In this document: in pieces, positions 23,471 to 31,516 of the stretch
How positions within the stretch are numbered: the stretch's first letter is position 1
Layout: the number at the start of each line of letters is the position of its first letter
NCBI GenBank assembly: GCA_041484525.1
Contig: JBGPHT010000016.1
Span: 1-64,000, forward strand
From: JBGPHT01 sp041484525
Lineage (GTDB): Bacteria > Acidobacteriota > Terriglobia > Bryobacterales > Bryobacteraceae
Length of the DNA: 64,000 nucleotides
Reading direction: 5' to 3'
Translations under genes and position numbers: made by a program
The notes under the pieces: model-generated
Told to the model about the DNA's origin: nothing
The model's input: the letters and a program-made list of their open reading frames with translations, nothing else
Databases searched by the model: none

Positions 23471-25246
23471 CTATTCCCGGCCCGCGTAGAACTCGTCGAT
23501 ATATTGCTGGAAATTCTCCATGGCACGGGTGCGGCGCACCTTCATGGTGGCGGTCAGCTCGCCGCGTTCGATCGAGAAATCGCGCGCCAGGACGCGGTAT
23601 TTGCGCACCTGCTCGAAGGGCGCAAGCTGCTTGTTTACGCGCGCCACCGTCTTCTGAATCTCGGCCAGGACGGGCGGCGCCTGCGCGACTTCGGAGACGC
23701 CGCGGCCCTTCCACCCCTCCATCCCTTTCAGCACTTCGGCGGCCGCGCCGTTGATGGTGAAGAGCGCGGTCAGGTAGGGAAGGCGGTCGCCGATCAACAG
23801 GACCTGGCTGATGAGCGGCTCCGTCTTGAACAGGTTCTCGACGCGCGAAGGATATATCTTTTTCCCGGTGGAGGAAACGATCAACTCCTTCTTGCGGCCG
23901 GTGATGACGATGTAGCCCTGGCTATCGATGTGGGCGATGTCGCCGGTGTGCAGCCAGCCATCGCGCAGGACTTCGGCGGTGGTAGCGGGATCGTTGAGGT
24001 AGCCCGAAAACAGGCAGTCGCTCTTGACGAGGAGCTCGCCGTCGGATGAAATGCTCACCTCGATGCCGGGGAGCGGCTTGCCGATGCTGCCGGGCTTGGG
24101 GCGGTCGAGCGGGTTGAGCGTGACCACGCCGCCCTCGGTCAAGCCGTAGCCTTCGATGAGCGGCATGCCGATGGCTTCGTAAAACTCGGCGAGATCCTTG
24201 CTAAGCGGCGCGGCCCCGGATGCGGCCACGCGGATGCGGCCGCCGAAGCGCATCCGAACCTTGTGGAAGAGCACGCGGTCGGCGATCCGCAGCGGCAGGC
24301 GGAGGCGCAGCGGCACGGGCTTGCCTTCGCGGCGGTAGCGCGCCGCGGCCAACGCAATGGCGAGCCCTCCGTAGAAGAGTTTGCGCGCGGCGGCGGGCCG
24401 CTTGCGCAGTTCCGTGCAAATGGTGGAGTAGATCCGCTCCCACATGCGCGGCGGCGCCAGCAGGATGGTGGGGCGCACGTGGCGAATATTCTGCGGAAGC
24501 TTCATCAGGCTCTCCGCGAACGTGACGGGCATGCCGCAGCGAAGCGGTAGAAACTCGATGACGACACGCTGCGCGATGTGGGCCGAGGGCAGGAAGGCGA
24601 CGGTGGAGTCTGACGGTCCGAGCCGCAGCACGGCGGGACCCATATCGAGGTTGTTGACGATTGCCTGATGGGTGACGAGCGCCATCTTGGGCTCGCCGGT
24701 CGCGCCCGAGGTGAGATAGAGAATGGCCACGTCAGAGGGCTGGACTTCGGCCAGGATGCCGGCGAGGAGGCCGGGCTGGTTGAGGATGGCCTCGCGTCCC
24801 ATCTGGCGCAAGGCATCCAGGGTGAGAGCGCCTTCGGCGTGGCCGGTAAGCAGAATCCAGTGCTCGACGGGCGCGGCGCCCAGCGCTTTCAGCGTGGCTG
24901 GGTCTTCGACGAAGGCGGCGCGCGCGCGTGCGGTTTCGAGCGTCCGGATAAGGTCGGGCGGCGGATAGCTCGGGTACATGGCGGCGGCGATGGAGCCGTT
25001 GGTCAGAATCCCGAGGTCGGCCAGGTAGAATTCGAGGCGGGTTTCGGAGTTGAGCGCGACGATGTCGCCCCGGACGATGCCGAGAGCGCGCAATCCGGCC
25101 GCGATCTCTTCGGCGGCGCGCTGGTACTGGTTCCAGGAATAGGTGATGTACTCGTCCTTGCCGGGTATAGGTTGGCGCAGCGCGGGTGCGTCGCCATGGG
25201 TATGCGCGGTTTCCTCGAGAACCCGATAGAGCGTGCGGCCGGTCAC
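23471..25246 (-). CDS. Long-chain acyl-CoA synthetase (AMP-forming), FadD/FAA1-like
   Basis: 591 residues with GTG start at 25246. Adenylate-forming signatures are present: P-loop 'ILYLTSGATGEPKMALVTH' (about 172-190), 'VAASGAAPLSKDLAEFYEAIGMPLIEGYGLTEGG', 'GWLHTGDIAHID' and 'ITGRKKELIVSSTGKKIYP', the last with the A10-type region near the catalytic lysine. It activates fatty acids to acyl-CoA for degradation or lipid synthesis. The size and 'GYGLTE' form match long-chain enzymes. No Shine-Dalgarno is seen before the GTG. Confidence 0.88.
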   Translation of the reverse strand: MTGRTLYRVLEETAHTHGDAPALRQPIPGKDEYITYSWNQYQRAAEEIAAGLRALGIVRGDIVALNSETRLEFYLADLGILTNGSIAAAMYPSYPPPDLIRTLETARARAAFVEDPATLKALGAAPVEHWILLTGHAEGALTLDALRQMGREAILNQPGLLAGILAEVQPSDVAILYLTSGATGEPKMALVTHQAIVNNLDMGPAVLRLGPSDSTVAFLPSAHIAQRVVIEFLPLRCGMPVTFAESLMKLPQNIRHVRPTILLAPPRMWERIYSTICTELRKRPAAARKLFYGGLAIALAAARYRREGKPVPLRLRLPLRIADRVLFHKVRMRFGGRIRVAASGAAPLSKDLAEFYEAIGMPLIEGYGLTEGGVVTLNPLDRPKPGSIGKPLPGIEVSISSDGELLVKSDCLFSGYLNDPATTAEVLRDGWLHTGDIAHIDSQGYIVITGRKKELIVSSTGKKIYPSRVENLFKTEPLISQVLLIGDRLPYLTALFTINGAAAEVLKGMEGWKGRGVSEVAQAPPVLAEIQKTVARVNKQLAPFEQVRKYRVLARDFSIERGELTATMKVRRTRAMENFQQYIDEFYAGRE

Positions 25247-25311
25247 TCACGGTAATGTAACATGCGTGCGCCGGACCGGCGGAATCCACGTTGGCTCTCG
25301 CGGCAGGTCGG

Positions 25312-25500
25312 CTAACCGGTCTGATCGAGACTACTCGAGTGGACGCTTTCACGCCTCCCCGCCGCATCGGTGAGATAGAGGAGAGCCTGGCGGGCGAGTT
25401 CCGGGACGGAGGGGTCGGGATGGCGAAGGAGTGACAGCAGCATTTTCATCCAGCGCAGTTCGGGGACTTCGATTCCGATGATGGGTACGGTTGATGGCAT
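25312..25500 (-). CDS. Small conserved-looking protein, unknown function
   Basis: 62 residues from the ATG at 25500 (MPSTVPIIGIEVPELRWMKMLLSLLRHPDP...). It has a natural composition with a helical centre (LLSLLRHPDPSVPELARQALLYL), unlike the open frame upstream of this ATG, which looks non-coding. No motif is recognised. It lies between the acyl-CoA ligase and the divergent flagellar operon; similar short proteins may be widespread in this group, but that is from memory. The 97-base gap to 25598 holds only a weak promoter-like site (CGATAT near 25584). Confidence 0.5.
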   Translation of the reverse strand: MPSTVPIIGIEVPELRWMKMLLSLLRHPDPSVPELARQALLYLTDAAGRRESVHSSSLDQTG

Positions 25501-25597
25501 GCAGCGGTGTCTCAAATTCCTCTTCGGCCGAAGGTGGGAAATATTGAGCCCCTGCGGCTGACTCACAATTCGCGCGGGGGAAACGATATGAGAAATC

Positions 25598-26023
25598 GTG
25601 GATGCATTTCTACGGCACGCGGAGGAGATCTTCCTGACGGCCCGGACAGCCGGAGCCGGGGAGTGCGACATGGCGCTGCTCGTGAACGCGGATGGCGCCA
25701 TCCACGTGATGCCGGCGGAGGAATGGAACCTGGAGCCGCTGCGGGTGCATCACGGCGCCCGCGCCGCATATCGCGTCAGCCGCGGCCGGTCGGGAGTGCG
25801 GCTGGAGGCGCGGAGCGCGGCGGGGCAATCCTGCGTGCTGGAGGCGCCGGGGCAGTGTGGGCAACGGCTTGGAATACTTCCGGACAACCCTCAGTACCAG
25901 ATCGCGCCCGAGACGCCGATCGAACCTCTCATACTTCTTCCCGAGTGTCCGATAAGGAAGTTGTGCGGAGCCCCGGAATCGGGGATGTCCCACGAGGAGC
26001 GGTTATGGACATCAGCGGAGTGA
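25598..26023 (+). CDS. Hypothetical protein at the head of the flaG-fliS operon
   Basis: 141 residues with GTG start at 25598. The sequence MDAFLRHAEEIFLTARTAGAGECDMALLVNADGAIHVMP... is compact with a helical start and beta-rich middle, ending in a Cys-containing tail (LLPECPIRKLCG). No family recognised. It overlaps flaG by 19 bases, so translation is coupled and a role linked to flagella is possible. The central part (about 25-90) is the best candidate for a domain. Confidence 0.55.
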   Translation: MDAFLRHAEEIFLTARTAGAGECDMALLVNADGAIHVMPAEEWNLEPLRVHHGARAAYRVSRGRSGVRLEARSAAGQSCVLEAPGQCGQRLGILPDNPQYQIAPETPIEPLILLPECPIRKLCGAPESGMSHEERLWTSAE

Positions 26024-26283
26024 GTCGGAGCATAGAGCCAATAGCTGCGACGATGCCTGTTATTCCTGTAGAGAAGGCAGCGGAGCACCGGGAAGTCGTC
26101 CAGGCGGTAAAGGCGCTGAACGGCACGGAAATGTTTGGGCCGGAGAATGAGCTGCAGTTTCAGAAAGATCCCAGAACGCAGCGAATGATTCTGCGGGTGG
26201 TCAACCGGGACACCAAGGAAGTGCTTTCCCAGGTGCCGACAGAGTATGTGCTGCGCCTGGTGGTGGATATGAAGCGGGGCTGA
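26005..26283 (+). CDS. flaG: FlaG family flagellar protein
   Basis: 92 residues from the ATG at 26005, behind GAGGAG. The N-terminus is variable; the C-terminal half 'ELQFQKDPRTQRMILRVVNRDTKEVLSQVPTEYVLRLV' is the FlaG signature (typically 'V.V.D..T.EVIRQIPPE..L.L'). FlaG affects filament length and is usually next to fliD/fliS. Here fliS follows by 53 bases; fliD is not present nearby. Confidence 0.85.
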   Translation: MDISGVSRSIEPIAATMPVIPVEKAAEHREVVQAVKALNGTEMFGPENELQFQKDPRTQRMILRVVNRDTKEVLSQVPTEYVLRLVVDMKRG

Positions 26284-26336
26284 GGCCGCACGTATCGAAA
26301 CCGGCGGGTCTGGTCGATGGATATGGTGGAGGACTA

Positions 26337-26798
26337 ATGTCTCAGAACACGCATGATGCTTATCTGGAAAGCCGGATTCTTGCGGCCGAACCATTGGAAT
26401 TGGTGCGGATGCTGAACCAGGGCTGCACTGGCGCCGTGAAAGACGCCCGGCGGCGACTAGCCGCGGGTGAAATCGAAGCACGGGGGCGCGCCGTCGTGAA
26501 GGCGTGGGAGATCCTGGCGGAACTGGCGGGAACGTTGGACCACGAACAGGGCGGAGACCTCAGTGCGCGGCTGGCGCTGTTGTATGACTACATGCAGCGC
26601 CGCCTGCTCCAGGCAAACATGGAGCAAAGCGATGGACCGTTGGCGGAGGTCCTGACTCTCCTGGCTACGCTATCGGAAGGCTGGGACGGACTGAAGGCGG
26701 CGGCGCAACCCGTCGTAGAGGCGGAGAATCCGTCGTGGGGGCAGCCGCTGCCGGTCGAGCCGTCCGCGGCCAGTGCGTCGCAGGGATGGAGCTTCTAG
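26337..26798 (+). CDS. fliS: FliS, flagellin export chaperone
   Basis: 153 residues. The N-terminus 'NTHDAYLESRILAAEPLELVRMLNQGCTGAVKDARRRL' matches FliS (typically 'YLE..V.TA.P..LV.MLYDGAI..L..A'), and a four-helix bundle is expected through 'ALLYDYMQRRLLQANMEQSDGPLAEVLTLLATLSEGW'. FliS binds the C-terminus of flagellin and prevents early polymerisation. The last about 30 residues are a Pro/Ala tail. The stop codon overlaps that of flgJ on the other strand (shared CTAG, 26795-26798). Confidence 0.85.
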   Translation: MSQNTHDAYLESRILAAEPLELVRMLNQGCTGAVKDARRRLAAGEIEARGRAVVKAWEILAELAGTLDHEQGGDLSARLALLYDYMQRRLLQANMEQSDGPLAEVLTLLATLSEGWDGLKAAAQPVVEAENPSWGQPLPVEPSAASASQGWSF

Positions 26799-27088
26799 GA
26801 TTTGTCTTTGAGATCCGCGGTAATCAGATTCGCCAGACCCAGCCCGCCGTTTTGAGCGAGGACGGCGGCAAACTGCTGCTCCGCGAAATCGGTGGCGCAG
26901 TCGGCGGATGCATCCTCACCGCCGGAACTCAGCCACCCCTTCCCGCTCTCGTGGGCGGAGTGCAGCATCTGGTTGAGAAGGAGCGCTTCGAACTGCTTGG
27001 CGGCGTCCTTAATCTTTTGGGGGGCGGGACCGCTCGCCGTGGGAAGCGCCGCCATCGCGGCCGTCGTCGAAATCGGTGAACTACTCAT
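26795..27088 (-). CDS. flgJ: FlgJ-type rod-binding protein (no muramidase domain)
   Basis: 97 residues. 'KIKDAAKQFEALLLNQMLHSAHESGKG' is the rod-binding motif of FlgJ N-terminal domains ('..A.QFE..FL..MLK.MR'). The peptidoglycan hydrolase half of enterobacterial FlgJ is absent, as is usual outside gamma-proteobacteria, so rod assembly here must use a separate hydrolase. It is the last gene of the leftward rod/ring operon, 2 bases after flgI. Confidence 0.85.
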   Translation of the reverse strand: MSSSPISTTAAMAALPTASGPAPQKIKDAAKQFEALLLNQMLHSAHESGKGWLSSGGEDASADCATDFAEQQFAAVLAQNGGLGLANLITADLKDKS

Positions 27089-27090
27089 CG

Positions 27091-28194
27091 CTAGATGACC
27101 TCCAGTTCGCCTTCGAGAGCGCCGGCGCTGCGCAGGTTTTGCAAGATGGCGATCACGTCGCGCGGTGTCGAGCCGATCGCCGCCAGCGCGCGCACCAACT
27201 CTTCCACCGTGGCGCCATCCCTCAAGACAATGTTGCGCGCCTTCTCCTCCTTGGCCGCGACCGCGGTCTGCGGCGTCACTTCGGTGGTTGCGCTGGACGA
27301 CGCCAGGGGACCGGGCTGCGAAACGTTATAAGTGGTCTGGACTTCCACCGTCAGGTTTCCGTGAAGAATGGCGACCGGGCGGATGTGGACGTCCTTGCCC
27401 AAAACGATGGTGCCGGTTCGCTCGTTGATCACGACGCGTGCCGGGCGGTCGGCTTCGACGGTGAGGACCTCGAGATCGGCCACAAATTCGGTAGCTCGCG
27501 ACGCGTATTCGGGTGGAATCGCAATACTGATCAGACCGGAGTTCTCAGCCTGGGCGGCCGGTATGGCACTGGCGAACCGCTTGTTAATAGCCTGAACAAT
27601 GCGCGCTGACGTAGTGAAATCGGATTGCCGGAGTTGCAGGCGTACGACTCCCTTGGGCGAGACCGAGGGCGCCACGCGTTCCACGATGGCGCCCGCAGGC
27701 GAGCGCCCGACCGTCGGATGGTTGACGGTCTGCGTGGTTGCGCCACGGCCGGCGCCGAATCCGCCGGTGACTACCGGTCCTTGGGCCACGGCATAGACTT
27801 GGCCATCGGCGCCGCGCAGCGAGGTCATGATCAGAATCCCGCCTTGCAGATTCGCCGCATCGCCGATTGCGGCAACCGTGGTATCGATGCGCGTGCCAGG
27901 CTGGGCGAAGGCGGGCAATGTAGCCGTCACCATGACGCCCGCCATGTTGTTGACCCGAATAGCCGCCGGCGGCACCGAAATGCCCATGCGCTCGAGCATG
28001 TTGGTCAGACTTTGCGCCGAAAACACCGTCTGCTTTCGATCGCCCGTGCCTGCCAGCCCGACCACCAGGCCGTAACCGATAAGCTGGTTGTCGCGCACCC
28101 CTTCAATCGTGACCAGATCCTTGAGCCGGACCGCTGACGAGGAAGCCGCGGCGATCGGAAGCGAAGCCAACAGAAAAAGCAGATAGCGTTTCAT
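27091..28194 (-). CDS. flgI: FlgI, flagellar P-ring protein
   Basis: 367 residues, the family's usual length. Signal peptide (MKRYLLFLLASLPIAAASS) followed by 'VRLKDLVTIEGVRDNQLIGYGLVVGLAGTGD', the FlgI signature, and 'NMAGVMVTATLPAFAQPGTRIDTTV'. It is secreted by Sec and forms the periplasmic P ring around the rod in the peptidoglycan layer. Between flgH and flgJ in a compact operon. Confidence 0.95.
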   Translation of the reverse strand: MKRYLLFLLASLPIAAASSSAVRLKDLVTIEGVRDNQLIGYGLVVGLAGTGDRKQTVFSAQSLTNMLERMGISVPPAAIRVNNMAGVMVTATLPAFAQPGTRIDTTVAAIGDAANLQGGILIMTSLRGADGQVYAVAQGPVVTGGFGAGRGATTQTVNHPTVGRSPAGAIVERVAPSVSPKGVVRLQLRQSDFTTSARIVQAINKRFASAIPAAQAENSGLISIAIPPEYASRATEFVADLEVLTVEADRPARVVINERTGTIVLGKDVHIRPVAILHGNLTVEVQTTYNVSQPGPLASSSATTEVTPQTAVAAKEEKARNIVLRDGATVEELVRALAAIGSTPRDVIAILQNLRSAGALEGELEVI

Positions 28195-28213
28195 TTAGTT
28201 TGAGAAAGTCGTT

Positions 28214-28903
28214 TTAGAAAGGCAGCAGCCCCAGCAATATCCGGTACAGAATGAACGGGCGCCGGATGGCGTCACCCACCACGCCCTTGCCGTTCACCCG
28301 AACCTCGAGTTGCGCCAGGCGGTCGGAGCGTACTGTGTTGTCGCGGCCGATATCGGCCGGCCGTACCACTCCCCGCACCGTGATCGCCTGGCGCTCGGAG
28401 TTGATGCCGATATCTTTGGCGGCCTCGACCAGCATGGCGCCGTTTGGCAGCACCACCACGACACGCGCGGTGAGTGTCGTGCTGATGACAATGTCACGGC
28501 TGGTCGTTCCCTCCCCCGTCAGTTGGGTGTCGCCCGAGAGGCCGGCCAGGTTCGCCAGCGGGCCGGCCGCCTTGGTCGCACCCGCCAGAGCCACCACCGT
28601 ATTCTTCGTACTGGAGGAGCGCTGGGTCTTGGTGGATCCCTTGGCGACCGCGGATGCGTTCTCCACCACCAGGATCGTAAGGACGTCATCCACCTGGGCA
28701 GCGCGGAGATCGCGCGCCGCGTCGGCCAACCGCGAGCCCGGCATCCAGATAGAGCCCGCGGTTCCAGGCGCCGCCTCCGCCGAGCGGGCCTGCGATTCCA
28801 TGACGTACCGGTCGAGCGGCGAAGTCGGCTCGGGAACGGGCTTCTTGATCCTGGCGGCCGGCGCCGCTACAGCCAACAGCATGATGCAGACGAGAGATTT
28901 CAC
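28214..28903 (-). CDS. flgH: FlgH, flagellar L-ring protein (apparently not lipidated)
   Basis: 229 residues with GTG start at 28903, overlapping the flgA stop (GTGA) by 4 bases; the longer open frame to 29116 lies within flgA and is Arg-rich nonsense. FlgH features: 'PGSRLADAARDLRAAQVDDVLTILVVENASA' and the C-terminal 'ITVRGVVRPADIGRDNTVRSDRLAQLEVRVNGKG'. FlgH forms the L ring in the outer membrane and is normally a lipoprotein, but here the signal region (VKSLVCIMLLAVAAPAARIKK) has no Cys at a lipobox position. Confidence 0.9.
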   Translation of the reverse strand: MKSLVCIMLLAVAAPAARIKKPVPEPTSPLDRYVMESQARSAEAAPGTAGSIWMPGSRLADAARDLRAAQVDDVLTILVVENASAVAKGSTKTQRSSSTKNTVVALAGATKAAGPLANLAGLSGDTQLTGEGTTSRDIVISTTLTARVVVVLPNGAMLVEAAKDIGINSERQAITVRGVVRPADIGRDNTVRSDRLAQLEVRVNGKGVVGDAIRRPFILYRILLGLLPF

Positions 28904-29766
28904 GAGGCTCCTTTGCCTGTTCCCACTGAGACGCGGCCCTTGCCTTCGACCCGCGCCTTGAAGCGCTTCTTCGACACCGGATTCACTACGGGAACGGTCT
29001 GTCCCGCCACACCCGAGGCTTCGGCTTGCGCTTCGAACTCGAGACGCGCGTTTCCGCTGTGTACCTCGACCTTCACCGTCTCGCCGCGCGTGACGTCCTT
29101 GATTGCGTCCAGCCACTCGGAGCGCAGAACCGTCCCGGCCGCGACGGCTCGGCGCAGCACTTTGCCCTCGACCCCGGCGACAGACACAACCGTGCCGCTC
29201 GCGGGAAACTCGTCGCGCGTTTCGACCCGGAGTTGGGCGGTGGTAACCGGCCGGCCGGCGGCGATATCTTCCGCGGCCACCACAAACGCCGCTGAGACCC
29301 GCACCTTCACCCTGGCCCAGATGAAGAACCGGCGATTGCCGGCGTACCGAATGAAGCCATTCCAGGTTTCTCCGCCGCCCGAATGCCGCAAGCCGGCCAG
29401 CGGGAACTCGGGCTCGCCCTCGGGCACGGCCGCGCGGGTGGTTTCCAGGATCTCGATGCGAGCCTCGGGAAGCTGACTCCGCATGGCCGCCAAGAGGCGC
29501 TCAGGCGAGAGAGGCGCGACCCGGCGTTCGAAACAGATTGGGGATTCGGGTATACCGTCCAGATGAAAACGCGTCGCCAGCCGCCGCAGGTCCGGCGCCC
29601 GAAAGAAACGTGAAACACCGGGAGCGGGGGCGAACGCCACCGGCGTCTCGGGCCCGACGGAGGCAATCTCCGGCCAGACTGGAAGCAGGTCGCGCGCCAG
29701 GATTCGATCGGCTCCGGGGCTGACCGCGAGACACCCCGCCACAGCAGCTATGACGAGGGGCGTCAT
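28900..29766 (-). CDS. flgA: FlgA, P-ring assembly chaperone
   Basis: 288 residues with signal peptide (MTPLVIAAVAGCLAVSPGA). The SAF/FlgA core is in the C-terminal half: 'FVVAAEDIAAGRPVTTAQLRVETRDEF', 'GKVLRRAVAAGTVLRSEWLDAIKDVTRGETVKVEVHSGNARLEFEAQA'. FlgA assists P-ring formation in the periplasm. The N-terminal about 150 residues are less conserved. It overlaps flgG and flgH by 4 bases each, placing it unusually between rod and ring genes in one coupled unit. Confidence 0.88.
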   Translation of the reverse strand: MTPLVIAAVAGCLAVSPGADRILARDLLPVWPEIASVGPETPVAFAPAPGVSRFFRAPDLRRLATRFHLDGIPESPICFERRVAPLSPERLLAAMRSQLPEARIEILETTRAAVPEGEPEFPLAGLRHSGGGETWNGFIRYAGNRRFFIWARVKVRVSAAFVVAAEDIAAGRPVTTAQLRVETRDEFPASGTVVSVAGVEGKVLRRAVAAGTVLRSEWLDAIKDVTRGETVKVEVHSGNARLEFEAQAEASGVAGQTVPVVNPVSKKRFKARVEGKGRVSVGTGKGAS

Positions 29767-30554
29767 CGCAGGAGACTGTTCACTTGCTGGTACATGTCAT
29801 CGGCGGCCTTCACTACTTTGGAATTGGCCTCATAGCCGCGCTGCGCCACGATCAGGTTGATGAACTCCTCTACCACCGACACGTTCGAGCCTTCGACGTA
29901 TCCCTGCATGACATTTCCCATGCCCTCCTGTCCGCCGGGGGTGCCCACCGTGGCGTCGCCCGAGGCGTCCGTCGGGGCATAGAGATTGCCTCCGAGGCTG
30001 TTGAGACCGGCGGGATTCTGGAAGTTCGCAAGCTGCACCTGCCCGGCTTGCTGCGCCGCGGATTGACCCTGCTGGGTATAACTGACGGTGCCGTCCTTGC
30101 CGATCGTGATCGCCTGCGCGTCGGCTGGTATGGTGATCGCCGGCTCGAGCGGATCGCCTTCGGGGGTGACGACGTTGCCGTCGCGATCCAGGTGGAAGTT
30201 GCCCGCCCGCGAGTAGGCCAGCTCGCCCGAAGGACGCCGCACCTGGAAGAATCCCAAGCCCTCGATCACCATGTCGAGCGGGTTGTCGGTCTGCGTAAAG
30301 GCGCCCTGGGTGAAGACGATCTCGTTCGAAGATGCGCGCGTCCCGAGACCGAGCTGCAGGCCGGTGGGAATCACGGTCTGCTGGCCGGCAGAAGCGCCGG
30401 GTTGGATGACGGTCTGGTAGAGCAAGTCCTGAAACTGCGCGCGGCGCATCTTGAAACCAGCCGTGTTGGCGTTGGCCAGGTTGTGCGCGATGTTGTCCAC
30501 GTTGATTTCCTGTGCGGTCATGCCGCTGGCGGCGCTATACAATGCACGAAGCAT
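29763..30554 (-). CDS. flgG: FlgG, distal rod protein
   Basis: 263 residues, normal length. N-terminus 'MLRALYSAASGMTAQEINVDNIAHNLANANTAGFKMRRAQFQDLLYQ' and C-terminus 'YVEGSNVSVVEEFINLIVAQRGYEANSKVVKAADDMYQQVNSL' are the paired helices of FlgG-type rod proteins. A clear AAGGAG precedes the ATG. FlgG is exported by the flagellar type III system and polymerises as the distal rod. It lies 12 bases after flgF. Confidence 0.95.
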   Translation of the reverse strand: MLRALYSAASGMTAQEINVDNIAHNLANANTAGFKMRRAQFQDLLYQTVIQPGASAGQQTVIPTGLQLGLGTRASSNEIVFTQGAFTQTDNPLDMVIEGLGFFQVRRPSGELAYSRAGNFHLDRDGNVVTPEGDPLEPAITIPADAQAITIGKDGTVSYTQQGQSAAQQAGQVQLANFQNPAGLNSLGGNLYAPTDASGDATVGTPGGQEGMGNVMQGYVEGSNVSVVEEFINLIVAQRGYEANSKVVKAADDMYQQVNSLLR

Positions 30555-30566
30555 ACGATCTCCTTA

Positions 30567-31298
30567 TTAAGAACCCACGCGCGCGACTTCTTCGACGGCG
30601 TGGCGATTCATTTCCGCCCCGAGCGTGACGGCCTTCTGCATCATTTCGAACTGGCGCAGGACGCTGATCAGCCGGACGGCGGCTTCGGCGGCGCCGGTAT
30701 TGGAGGTTTCGATCCTGCCCTGCCCGACGGTGGTGTTGGCCGGAAGCTTGACGCGCCCCGCGGGATCGGTGACCCGGAAGTAGTTGTTGCCCTGTTTGGC
30801 CAGCCCGGCCGCCGTGCCGAAATCGACGAGCTCCAGTTGGCCGATGACGTTACCGTCCTGATGCACCGTTCCATCGGTTGCGATCTCAAAGGGGCGCGAG
30901 GACTCGATCTTAAGCTCGACGCCTTTCTCGGCGCGCAGCGGATAGCCTTCGGAGGTGACGACGCGGCCGTCCTTGGCCAGTGAAAAACTGCCGTTGCGGG
31001 TGTAGAGCGCGCCCTTGGGGCTGTCGACGGCGAAAAAACCCTTGCCGCTAAGCGCGAGATCGAATGGGTTGCCGGTGTCATGCAAGATGCCTTGCGAGAG
31101 GTCGATCCACGGCTTCTCGATGAGAGGCATGGCCGGCATGGGCTCGCAGTCGGCCTCGGGCGAAGTGTACAGGCTGTAGAACTCGCGATCGGCCTTGTAC
31201 CCCCCGGTAGATGCGTTGGCGACGTTATTAGCCAGCATCTCGAGAGACTCCATCCGGGCGCGCATTCCGCTGGCGGCGATCGCGGTCAAAGGATCCAT
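30567..31298 (-). CDS. flgF: FlgF-type proximal rod protein
   Basis: 243 residues. 'MDPLTAIAASGMRARMESLEMLANNVANASTGGYKADREFY' at the N-terminus and 'AAVRLISVLRQFEMMQKAVTLGAEMNRHAVEEVARVG' at the C-terminus are typical of FlgF, with the central 'FDLALSGKGFFAVDSPKGALYTRNGSFSL'. It heads the leftward operon flgF-G-A-H-I-J and is divergent from fliK across a 218-base promoter region. Confidence 0.9.
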   Translation of the reverse strand: MDPLTAIAASGMRARMESLEMLANNVANASTGGYKADREFYSLYTSPEADCEPMPAMPLIEKPWIDLSQGILHDTGNPFDLALSGKGFFAVDSPKGALYTRNGSFSLAKDGRVVTSEGYPLRAEKGVELKIESSRPFEIATDGTVHQDGNVIGQLELVDFGTAAGLAKQGNNYFRVTDPAGRVKLPANTTVGQGRIETSNTGAAEAAVRLISVLRQFEMMQKAVTLGAEMNRHAVEEVARVGS

Positions 31299-31352
31299 AG
31301 CGGGATGGCAAGAGCACGCGGGGGTCCAACCGGAATACAGGACCTAAATACC

Positions 31353-31379
31353 TCAAAAGCTGCGAGCCTGTGCCGATAA
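31353..31379 (+). promoter_or_regulatory. Sigma-28 (FliA) promoter upstream of fliK operon
   Basis: TCAAAAGC (31353-31360), an 11-base spacer, then GCCGATAA (31372-31379), the perfect enterobacterial sigma-28 -10 octamer, at the consensus spacing (TAAAGTTT-N11-GCCGATAA). Transcription would start near 31386, about 130 bases before the fliK GTG. Two sigma-54-like sites (TGGCGG-N5-TCGCA at 31444-31459 and TGGCCC-N5-CTGCA at 31490-31505) lie downstream in the same gap, and dual control is possible. fliA itself is at 41742. Confidence 0.6.
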
Positions 31380-31516
31380 GAGCAGGTGAGGAGACTCGGG
31401 CGCGGCAGGATCTTGGCGCGATGCTGGTGCGGCGGCAATTCGCTGGCGGTACTCTCGCACTAACCCGTTGAAAAACGGCTGCGATCGTTTGGCCCGCCAT
31501 CTGCAAGTTTCTCCGC

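Noticed and set aside
25563..25589. Sigma-28 promoter before the flaG-fliS operon (TCACAATT-N11-AACGATAT)
   Set aside because: Only about half of the consensus positions match, compared with near-perfect sites elsewhere; not strong enough to list.
31361..31375. Minus-strand sigma-54 site for flgF (CGGCAC...TCGCA)
   Set aside because: The spacing between GG and GC is one base too short.
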